DNA of 64,000 nucleotides, from NCBI GenBank assembly GCA_029262235.1, contig JAJCZU010000008.1, positions 124,001 through 188,000 on the forward strand, given 5' to 3'. Within the stretch, counting starts at the first letter, position 1. Every line of letters starts with the position of its first letter. The notes beneath the pieces were generated by a model that was not told the origin of the DNA, ran no database searches, and saw only the letters and a list, made by a program, of their open reading frames with translations. Shown here one piece after another: positions 37,401-44,053 of the stretch. The stretch is from Candidatus Eiseniibacteriota bacterium (GTDB lineage Bacteria > Orphanbacterota > Orphanbacteria > Orphanbacterales > Orphanbacteraceae). The position numbers and the translations under genes were made by a program.

Positions 37401-40101
37401 CGGTCCGCGTTTTTTCCACCACGATATTCGACGGCTTCAGGTCGCGATGAATCAGCCCGGCGCGATGCGCTTCGTGCACGCCTTCGGCCACTTCCATCAT
37501 CATTACGAGCTTCTGTTCGAGCGTCATCTGCTCCGCGGCGCGGCTGAGCGGCAGTCCGTCCACGAACTGCATGGCGATGTACGGTTTCCCCTCGACCTCG
37601 GCGACTTCGTAGATCTTGCAGACGCGTTCATGTTCGACCCGAGCCTGCGCGCGCGCCTCCTGTTGAAAACGTTCGATGAGTTCGGGGTCGTCGCCATGAA
37701 TGAACTTGAGCGCGACCGGGCGGCCGAGTGTTCGATCGAATGCTTTGAAGACGCGGCCCATGCCACCGCCGCCGATAAAGGAGATGAACTCGTATCGATC
37801 CCAGTTCTCGACGGGAAACCGGCGCGAAGCCCCGGTGCTCGATCCGCGCGTCACGGTTCCCGGCGTGGTCACCGTCACGGCGCCCGAAAGTTCACTGTCG
37901 CGCAGCGTGCGGTCGTTCGAGCCGTCGGCGCCATCCTTGATTGTGCCTGCCGAGTCGTCAGGCCCGGGCGAAAGCTCAGGGGGCGAAGCGCCCCCTGGCA
38001 CCTTCGGCCCCGGCGCTTGAAACCCGCGCTGCACGCGAAGCTCCACCTGCGACATCGTCCATTCCGATACCGGGTTCGAACGGTAGCGAAGCCGCCGAGT
38101 CTGCGGCGCTTCCACAGCAACCGCGGCCAGCATCTCTTCCAGCGCGCCGGAGGGCGCGGCGCTTTCTTCCTCGCGCGCGGCGGATTCACTGAGCGCGGGG
38201 AACTCGAGCCATCGAAAACTCGTCGGCCCCGTCGTCGCGAATACTTTCAGCAGGTCCATGCCGAATCGGGCGCCGTCTGCAAGACTCGCCCGCAATGGGA
38301 GCGTGACTTCCTGGCCCGGATCGAACGGCATGTACGCCGAGTCGTCGCGCGCCGGGAAGATCTGCGTGATCGCCCGGGAAGCGTCGAGATCGAGAACCGT
38401 AACGTTCAGCGTTTCGGTCGAAGCGTTCCTGATGCGCAGGAACGTCCATTCCCCTTCGGTCATGACCGGAGTATTGCCCGGATCGTCGAAAGGAACGGGG
38501 CTCGGCTGCGTTCCCGGCTCGTAGTTCTCCTGCGTACCCGTAAGCTCCACTTCGAGAGCGCCGGCGAGCGGGGAGTCGGGTTCGTCGTTCGCGAGATCCC
38601 ACACGTTTCTGTAGCGCGCCAGATGATCGAGACGGTCGACGAGCCTGCGCACGGCGTCGCGTGAGCCGGCGGCGATGGGAGGCGGCATGAACGGAAGCGG
38701 TTCGCCCGCCGCGTCGCGAATCGCGAACGCACCCTGCCGGTCGAGAGCCACGTGATAGTCGCCTTCATCGCCTGATTCCTGCAGCGCGACGAACCGGCCC
38801 GCACCGTCGCGCAGCAGTGTGGCGACATCATCGAGCGTGCGCGACCCGGCCGCGTGATCGAGAACGACTTTTCGCAGCAGCGTGATTCTTCCCGGATCCG
38901 TGAGCACGGCGGGCGCACCCGCTTCGATCGGCTCGTCGCGCAGCGATTCGACGATTCCGGCAGTAGACGTCGCGCTGTCCACGCTTTCGATCGCCACGAT
39001 CGCCACGCGACGATCGAGATCGGCAACATCGGCGCCGGCGGAATAGACGACGAACAGCGCCCCTTCACCCAGCCCGTGCGCTCTCCCGGCGTTCAGGCGC
39101 ACGCGCTTCGACTCTTCGTCGAATGAAACGACGCTCACGGAAAAGTGCGACGCGACTCGCTCCGTGCCGAACGCGACACGGCTCCCTTCGCCCTGCAGCT
39201 GTGGGGTCTGGTCGGGGTACGTTCCGTGCACTTTCCCGATGATACGGTCGTGCAGCGTTTTGTAGCTGGCGCCCGTGCCGAGCCGGCCGAGCGCTTCGAG
39301 CCACCAGTACGTGAGCGCGCCATGCTTCTTCTCGCCGACCTGAATTTCGCGCGCGAGTTCCGATGCGCGACACGCGGAAAGCAGAACGTACCCGTCCGGC
39401 TCGGGCAGCCAGCCGCCGCCGACCGTGAGCGAGCGCGTTGCGGGTCCGCGGGCCGCGCGCCAGCTCGCGCGCAGGCTGTCGTCATCCGCAACGAGGCTCA
39501 CGTCAGGAAACGGCGTGCGGTCGGGCGCGCCGATGCCTCGTACCGCGCTGTATCCGTCGGACCGCGTCGCGCCGCCCGAATGGCAGCTGTCGAGCACGAT
39601 CGTCACAAGCAGTTCCGCCTCGACCATTTCACGCAGAAGATGGGCCAGTTCGATGTCGCGCAGGTGTTGCGCGCCGGGAAGGCGTACATCCGACGGAATC
39701 AGCGTCTCGTCGAGTCCGCTCGTTCCCTTCAGCTCCGGAAACCGCGTCGGCACCCGGCCGCCATGACCCGCGTAGTGAATGTAGATCTGATCGCCGCGAT
39801 TCATGCGCGCGCGCGTGCGCCGAAACGCCTTCACGATGTTTTCGTATGTCGGAATACGGTCGGGCGATTCGGGCGGCGGTTCGGGAGAGCGATTCGTTGC
39901 AGTCAAAACCTCGATGCGCTCATCGGGAACGCGCAGCTTCGTTCGCAGAAACTGCTCGACCATCGCGATGTCGTTCACACAGCCGCGCAGGCACGAGATC
40001 GGCCGGACATCAGGGTCCGTCGGAGGATAGTAATAATCGATGCCGATCAAAAGGGCGTGAAGCCGGGGGGTCAATAGGCGTCTCCTCGTTTCACTATCCA
40101 T
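34426..40101 (-). CDS. Caspase - DUF4384 - Ser/Thr kinase - TM - TPR giant protein
   Basis: About 1891 residues from the ATG at 40101. Caspase-fold peptidase (1-~340): LLIGIDYYYP, catalytic His113 in HYAGHGG and Cys173 in DSCHSGG. A barrel-like region and a DUF4384-like domain follow (EWTFLRIRNASTETLNVTV, ~540-640). Kinase ~770-1040: IGGGGMGRVF, VALKF, HRDLKPSN, DFGLA, GTPLYMSPEQA, all key residues intact. One membrane span ~1055-1075 (VVGIAVAGLVFILIALGW). About 800 residues of TPR-like helices end the protein. Caspases cut after acidic or basic residues; the kinase could gate the protease or vice versa. Alternative start: TTG at 40074 with GAGGAG six bases upstream, which would fit the TATAAT at 40105-40100. 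First gene of a three-gene operon. Confidence 0.9.
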   Translation of the reverse strand: MDSETRRRLLTPRLHALLIGIDYYYPPTDPDVRPISCLRGCVNDIAMVEQFLRTKLRVPDERIEVLTATNRSPEPPPESPDRIPTYENIVKAFRRTRARMNRGDQIYIHYAGHGGRVPTRFPELKGTSGLDETLIPSDVRLPGAQHLRDIELAHLLREMVEAELLVTIVLDSCHSGGATRSDGYSAVRGIGAPDRTPFPDVSLVADDDSLRASWRAARGPATRSLTVGGGWLPEPDGYVLLSACRASELAREIQVGEKKHGALTYWWLEALGRLGTGASYKTLHDRIIGKVHGTYPDQTPQLQGEGSRVAFGTERVASHFSVSVVSFDEESKRVRLNAGRAHGLGEGALFVVYSAGADVADLDRRVAIVAIESVDSATSTAGIVESLRDEPIEAGAPAVLTDPGRITLLRKVVLDHAAGSRTLDDVATLLRDGAGRFVALQESGDEGDYHVALDRQGAFAIRDAAGEPLPFMPPPIAAGSRDAVRRLVDRLDHLARYRNVWDLANDEPDSPLAGALEVELTGTQENYEPGTQPSPVPFDDPGNTPVMTEGEWTFLRIRNASTETLNVTVLDLDASRAITQIFPARDDSAYMPFDPGQEVTLPLRASLADGARFGMDLLKVFATTGPTSFRWLEFPALSESAAREEESAAPSGALEEMLAAVAVEAPQTRRLRYRSNPVSEWTMSQVELRVQRGFQAPGPKVPGGASPPELSPGPDDSAGTIKDGADGSNDRTLRDSELSGAVTVTTPGTVTRGSSTGASRRFPVENWDRYEFISFIGGGGMGRVFKAFDRTLGRPVALKFIHGDDPELIERFQQEARAQARVEHERVCKIYEVAEVEGKPYIAMQFVDGLPLSRAAEQMTLEQKLVMMMEVAEGVHEAHRAGLIHRDLKPSNIVVEKTRTGWKPFVMDFGLARETDQVGMTMTGALLGTPLYMSPEQARGEVHDLDRRTDVYSLGATFYEILTGHPPFQGNTPLEILVQVMNDLPPRMRKGTIAIPQDLESIAQKCLRKNRENRYVSARAFAEDIRRYLDGEPIEARPTTLLYRLRRKAARNKPVVGIAVAGLVFILIALGWGARNQWEAAQRSRLAQSFGQQVERIEAIARYSAMAPLHDIRPERAMIMSNMAELEQRMAEVGDLARGPGNYALGRGFLGLRSYEEARARLETAWAAGDREPEVAYALGVVMSYLYQDALETANQLRSEEEREAERRRIEIEYRDPALDYLRQTAGLKVESPEFVAAILALCEGDFDEALRSAHKAYDRLSWFYEARELEGRVFAARGQEQANRGEYEQALESFRLAGAAFQAASDVAGSDPRIYEGIGELANWMMFLEVTGGGGNVEAPLGLGLEARDALLTLNPDDAEAYLLGCRLHERVADYRISRGLDPGEHLVLTMDDAKRALAVDSTKADTWERLGTAHKLAAQHQGSVGESPSASYAEAVTSYERARALAPSAALDTRIGLLFKSIASDRMKRGEDPSEDFARAIASFRAAHERDASRSEVLLNLGATYLALARHQTGSGVEPLATLEDAADAYHQSLALNPKQPIASYYLARSYHDQAYYLQNHGEASKVPLDSAVAVYARAIEDNPETAYLAHLIDGRGNAILLKAKEAIGDGEPATDLLQSAIASFESALEANPNYWHSHNNVAHAWAVLAEYEADFGRDPERAVEQALVHSDKTIELSPKHYWAKLNAASALRVRAEYEMLRGDDPSASLGQARDELDHLFSVNPNSSSAFISLGRLAMLNAAWQAKNAGDPIVPIRDGLDAMANAIRIDSLEADAFLVRSELLCARATWRMAQGFDVGPDLDDARAAVETALRLNDRSPEAMAHRGVVLYHQAQVEPTNARKGTLAEDARVALAAALERGPHLRMKHASDLDQIRRLLVAASPNPKEN

Positions 40102-40129
40102 TATAGACACGGCTGCAACGGCAGGTCGA
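40100..40129 (-). promoter_or_regulatory. Promoter of the caspase-kinase operon
   Basis: On the minus strand TCGACC (40129-40124), an 18-base spacer, then a perfect TATAAT (40105-40100). Transcription would start near 40093, after the ATG at 40101 but before the GAGGAG site (40087-40082) and TTG at 40074. Confidence 0.5.
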
Positions 40130-40138
40130 TGCCCATCG

Positions 40139-40168
40139 TTGACAGCGCACTCGCGACAGCCGTACCAT
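40139..40168 (+). promoter_or_regulatory. Promoter of the SLOG-caspase/TIR/SLATT operon
   Basis: A perfect TTGACA (40139-40144), an 18-base spacer and TACCAT (40163-40168). Expected start near 40175, giving a leader of only about 8 bases before the ATG at 40183, which has no ribosome site. It is back to back with the caspase-kinase promoter. Confidence 0.5.
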
Positions 40169-40182
40169 GAGAATCAAGCATC

Positions 40183-42411
40183 ATGTCAAACTCTCCGCAC
40201 CCCACTGAGAAGGACGCCCCGGATCAGCTGGCGCAACAAGTTCGCGAAGCTGCAACAGCGGGGCCCGGCTCGCTCCACGCTCTCTGGTTCCAATGGTGCT
40301 CGAAAGAAACACCACCACCCGCCGCTTCGCTCCTCGTGGCGAAGGAGCTGCTCGAGCTCGCGTCGCCCGAATATGCGCTCGAAATTCTCACCGATGTCGA
40401 AGGAGTGCGCGCCGAACAGCTCCGCGCGTTTGCGTATGCGAAAACGGGCAAAGTCGACGAAGCGATCCGTCTGCTCGAAAGTCTGCGCGCGGCGGGACAT
40501 TTCGATTCCGAGACGGCGGGACTTCTCGGCGGACGATACAAGCAGAAATGGCGGAAGACGGGAAATCCGGCGCTTCTGCAGGCGGCGTATCAGGCGTATC
40601 GCGATTCGTACGATGCCGAACCGAACCATTACACGGGGATCAACGCCGCCTCCCTCGCTCTCTCGATCGAAGAACCGGCTGATTCCAAGCGCATTGCGGG
40701 CGAAGTGCTGGCTGCGATCGAGGCCGTCCCCGGGTCAGAAGTCGACTACTGGCAGGCCGCAACGAGAGCGCAGGCGCACATCCTTCTCGGTGATCTGGAC
40801 GCCGCGCGCCGGGAGTATCGCCGCGTCGTAGCCGCCGACTGGGGCGCCGTTCAAAACATCGCGATCATGAGGCGCGAAGCTCGAAGCGACCTCGCGAATC
40901 TGGGAATCGAACCGGGCACGCTCGACGATGTACTCGCGGTGCCGCGCATTGCGGCCTTCAGCGGGCACAGGATCGACGAGGCGAACCGCGCGAAGCCCCG
41001 CTTCCCGGAATCGAAGGTCGGCGAAGTTCGACTTGCCATTCGGGAACGGCTTCACGAACATGCCGTCGGGTTCGGATTCTCTTCCGCCGCCAACGGTGCG
41101 GACATTCTGTTTCTCGAAGAACTCCTGGAGCGCGGCGGGAGCGCGCACGTTGTTCTTCCCTTCCCCCGCGAAAACTTTGCGCGCCTCTCTGTCGGCCCCG
41201 ACTGGCAGCGGCGCTTCGATCGCGCCCTCGATGATCCGCGCGTCGAGGTCGAAACACTTCTCGAAGCCGTACCAGCCGAACCCGCGGCGATCGAAGAGTC
41301 CTTCCATCGATGCAATGAAGCCGTGCACGACAAGGCCGTCCGGTTCGCGGCGCGGCTGAACGAGGAACCGATCCTGCTCGCGGTATGGGACGGACAGCCG
41401 GGGGACGGAGCAGGGGGCACCGCCGACTGTGTCAAGCTGTGGCGCGACGAGGGCCGGGTGGTCGAAACCATTGCGATCGGTGCGGGCGAAAGCGAAAGTG
41501 AAGACGATGCCGCGGGCGGTGCAGACGGCAAAGCTGCCGGGGGCGAACAGCCGAAGCGCATGACCAGGCGCAAGCCCGGGCCGGGCGGCCCCGCGAAACA
41601 CGGAAAGCGCGCGATGGCGCTCGGCGGCGCCATCGTGACGCCGTCTGCGCCGTCACAGGGTCGCAGCGCGTATCGTGCCAGGCACTGTCTCTGCATCGGC
41701 ATCAACGACTACAAGAACTGGACGCCGCTCCAGAACGGCGAGAACGACGCGCGCGAGGTCGCGAACACGCTGCAGGAACGCTTCGCGTTCGAACCACTCG
41801 TGCTCACGAGCGAGAAAGCGACCCGCGACGGGATCTACCGCGCGATCGCCGAAGAACTGAGCCCCGGCGTGCAGGAAGACGACCTCTTCGTACTCTTTTT
41901 CGCGGGACACGGTCATACCGAACACACGCCCGACGGACAGAAGCGCGGGTACGTCGTTCCCGTCGATGCGCCGAAGGGACTTTCGCCGAACCTGATTCCG
42001 ATGTCGGATCTGAGCTTCTGGTGCGGCTATCTCCCGTGCCGCCACATTCTCTATGTCTTCGATTCGTGCTTTTCGGGCCTGCTCACGCTCCGGTCGGGAG
42101 CCGATCGCCGCACGCAGGATATGTTGAAGCGTAAAGCGCGTGTTGCCATTACGTCGGGCGCGGCCGACCAGGAAGTGCTCGACATAAGCGATACGAACCA
42201 CTCGGCGTTTACGAACCAGTTACTCGGCGCGCTGCGGGGCGATCTTTCGTCCGAGCGCGGCGACTTCACTGCAACGGAACTGTTCAGTTTCCTCGAGGAA
42301 AGAGTCGCGAACGTCGCCGCGCAGATCGGGGGCTACCAGACGCCCACGTTCGGCCAGCTCGCCGGACACGAAAGCGGTGACGTTCTCTTTCAGCTGCCAA
42401 AGGAGGAGTAG
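40183..42411 (+). CDS. TPR-like / SLOG-like / caspase fusion protein
   Basis: 742 residues. Residues 40-250 are helical repeats like the TPR-S or MAP3K TRAFs-binding domain (RYKQKWRKTGNPALLQAAY, then AEPNHYTGINAASLAL). Residues ~252-430 look like a Rossmann SLOG sensor: AAFSGHR at 258-263, GFGFSSAANGADILFLEELL, VVLPFPRENF. A linker (435-497) is acidic and Gly-rich, then basic (KRMTRRKPGPG). The C-terminus is a caspase: CLCIGINDYKNW, His576 in FAGHGH and Cys629 in VFDSCFSG. SLOG domains in conflict systems bind nucleotide-derived signals, so signal binding may release the protease. One base separates it from the TIR gene. Not membrane bound. Confidence 0.85.
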   Translation: MSNSPHPTEKDAPDQLAQQVREAATAGPGSLHALWFQWCSKETPPPAASLLVAKELLELASPEYALEILTDVEGVRAEQLRAFAYAKTGKVDEAIRLLESLRAAGHFDSETAGLLGGRYKQKWRKTGNPALLQAAYQAYRDSYDAEPNHYTGINAASLALSIEEPADSKRIAGEVLAAIEAVPGSEVDYWQAATRAQAHILLGDLDAARREYRRVVAADWGAVQNIAIMRREARSDLANLGIEPGTLDDVLAVPRIAAFSGHRIDEANRAKPRFPESKVGEVRLAIRERLHEHAVGFGFSSAANGADILFLEELLERGGSAHVVLPFPRENFARLSVGPDWQRRFDRALDDPRVEVETLLEAVPAEPAAIEESFHRCNEAVHDKAVRFAARLNEEPILLAVWDGQPGDGAGGTADCVKLWRDEGRVVETIAIGAGESESEDDAAGGADGKAAGGEQPKRMTRRKPGPGGPAKHGKRAMALGGAIVTPSAPSQGRSAYRARHCLCIGINDYKNWTPLQNGENDAREVANTLQERFAFEPLVLTSEKATRDGIYRAIAEELSPGVQEDDLFVLFFAGHGHTEHTPDGQKRGYVVPVDAPKGLSPNLIPMSDLSFWCGYLPCRHILYVFDSCFSGLLTLRSGADRRTQDMLKRKARVAITSGAADQEVLDISDTNHSAFTNQLLGALRGDLSSERGDFTATELFSFLEERVANVAAQIGGYQTPTFGQLAGHESGDVLFQLPKEE

Positions 42412-42412
42412 C

Positions 42413-43480
42413 GTGAATCCGCTCGAACCGGAAGGCAAAATCTTCATCAGCTATCGGCGGGCCGACTCACCCGGCGTCGCGGGCCGGCTTGCCGACAGCC
42501 TGAAAGCTTACTTCGGCGAGAATCGCGTGTTCCGCGATATCGGCGGGATTCGCGCGGGGGCGGCGTTCGACGAGGTCATCAACGATACATTGACAGGGAC
42601 CGACGCGCTGATCGTGCTCATCGGCAAAGACTGGCTCACCGCCAGCGACGACAACGGAGTGCGCAGGCTGGACGATCCGGATGACGTGCTTGCGCGCGAG
42701 ATCGAGTTCGCGCTCGAAAGGGACGTGCCCGTGTTCCCGATTCTGATCGAGGATACGCGCATGCCGACCGCGGCGGACCTTCCCGAAAAACTCGCGCCCC
42801 TTGCCAGGCGAAACGGAATCTCGATTACGGACGAACGATGGGACCAGGACGTAACGCGCCTCGCGAAGATCGTGGCGCTCGACATTCCCGGCTCCGTTGC
42901 CGAACTGAAACTCGCGCGCATGCGCGTGCTCGTTCTTTCGATTCTTCTCGGCGTCATGGCGTTCAGCGCCGTTCGATTCGCGTGGACGGCTTACGGGGCT
43001 CACTACTTTCTCCTTTCCAGCAATCCGAATCTCACCGAAATGCAGCGAGCGAATCTCGCGCGCGAGGGAGAGCCGCTCCAACAAACCCTGCCACTCAAAA
43101 TTCTCCCCGGCAGCGCGTCCTATACGAACGAGCCGGGCGGCTGGGGAGACAGCAGTGCCGTCCCCGCATGGCAGGACCGCTTCGCCAGGATCTACGATGC
43201 TCAGTTCCGGTTCTTCCCCCCACTCGCCGCTGTCGTGAACTACATCGGAATCGGGCTTGCCTGTTTCCTGCTCACGCTGCACCTTCCCCTGCTTGCGAAA
43301 GACGCGCACGCTTACGTCCTCGCCGCGATCTGGGCCGGTCTCCTGGGGATGATTCTCTTCCTTCTTCTCTATATGCTGTCGGGAGGACCATTCGATACGA
43401 TTGCTGTGTACGGCGGATCGAATATCATCATCACCGGCATGCTCGTTCTCATGGGCCTGTCCGGTTTCAAAGCGCGGTAA
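42413..43480 (+). CDS. TIR-domain protein with four predicted membrane spans
   Basis: 355 residues. A GTG start is chosen: it lies 6 bases after a perfect AGGAGG and 1 base after the caspase stop. TIR domain 8-~135: KIFISYRRADSPGVAGRL, VFRDIGGIRAGAAF, ALIVLIGKDWL and LAREIEFAL, where Glu96 sits where TIR NADases hold the catalytic Glu. One span at ~170-190 (VLVLSILLGVMAFSAV) and three more at ~270-350 (VNYIGIGLACFLLTL, YVLAAIWAGLLGMILFLLLY, NIIITGMLVLMGLSGF) flank an extracytoplasmic loop of ~75 residues. TIR domains in Thoeris-like systems cleave NAD or make cyclic ADP-ribose isomers; a direct role at the membrane is also possible. Confidence 0.87.
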   Translation: MNPLEPEGKIFISYRRADSPGVAGRLADSLKAYFGENRVFRDIGGIRAGAAFDEVINDTLTGTDALIVLIGKDWLTASDDNGVRRLDDPDDVLAREIEFALERDVPVFPILIEDTRMPTAADLPEKLAPLARRNGISITDERWDQDVTRLAKIVALDIPGSVAELKLARMRVLVLSILLGVMAFSAVRFAWTAYGAHYFLLSSNPNLTEMQRANLAREGEPLQQTLPLKILPGSASYTNEPGGWGDSSAVPAWQDRFARIYDAQFRFFPPLAAVVNYIGIGLACFLLTLHLPLLAKDAHAYVLAAIWAGLLGMILFLLLYMLSGGPFDTIAVYGGSNIIITGMLVLMGLSGFKAR

Positions 43481-43491
43481 AGGGACCGAAA

Positions 43492-43938
43492 ATGGATCAA
43501 GTCACCTATCTCAAAGAACGCGTCGACGATCAGATCGCGTGGTACGGCAGGAAGAGCAAGTCGAACAAGTACGCATTTCGCACGCTCCGCATCGTCGAAC
43601 TGATCGCCGCGACGTCGATTCCGCTCATCGCCGGGTTCTCCGATTCCATCGCCAGCTATCCGCTCGTGATCGGCCTGATCGGCTTCGCCGTTGCCGTGCT
43701 CGCCGGCATTCTCACGATCAATCAATATCAGGAGAACTGGGTGCAATATCGGGCCGCGTGCGAGTCCTTGAAGCGTGAAAAACTTTTATTCCAGACGGGC
43801 ACCGCGCCCTACGACGACACCGATTCCTTTTCGAAATTCGTCGAACGGATCGAGTCGATGCTGGCAAGCGAACACAACAGCTGGAGGTCCTACGCCGGAA
43901 ACAAAGGCGCCGCACCGCAGGGAACCAGCGACGCCTGA
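43492..43938 (+). CDS. DUF4231 / SLATT-like two-span membrane protein
   Basis: 148 residues. N-terminal amphipathic helix (YLKERVDDQIAWYGRKSKSN), two adjacent membrane spans (about 35-55, LIAATSIPLIAGF, and 60-80, LVIGLIGFAVAVLAGIL), then a helix with QYQENWVQYRAACESLKREK, a conserved pattern of DUF4231 and the related SLATT families. SLATT proteins are proposed pore-forming effectors or sensors coupled to nucleotide-signal or TIR systems. ATG 43492, 11 bases after the TIR gene, with AAAGGGA upstream. Last gene of the operon. Confidence 0.82.
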   Translation: MDQVTYLKERVDDQIAWYGRKSKSNKYAFRTLRIVELIAATSIPLIAGFSDSIASYPLVIGLIGFAVAVLAGILTINQYQENWVQYRAACESLKREKLLFQTGTAPYDDTDSFSKFVERIESMLASEHNSWRSYAGNKGAAPQGTSDA

Positions 43939-43983
43939 AGCCCGCCCCACGCAGGCCCGTCAGAATCGTCCGTAAATCCGTGC

Positions 43984-43989
43984 TATAAT
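43984..43989 (+). promoter_or_regulatory. -10 element ahead of the M6 metalloprotease gene
   Basis: A perfect TATAAT, preceded by TGC, about 65 bases before the ATG at 44054. No good -35 lies at the usual distance. It separates the protease gene from the SLATT operon. Confidence 0.5.
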
Positions 43990-44053
43990 AGGAAACGTTC
44001 TCCGCCCCCATTGTCCGTTTCGACAACCAGACACTCGATCCAGAAGGCATATT

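Noticed and set aside
35323-38664. A 1113-codon open frame on the plus strand, antisense to the caspase-kinase gene
   Set aside because: Arg- and His-rich translation with no domain; it is the GC-bias shadow of a gene with clear motifs. The same applies to long antisense frames at 5857-7947 and 23092-25695.
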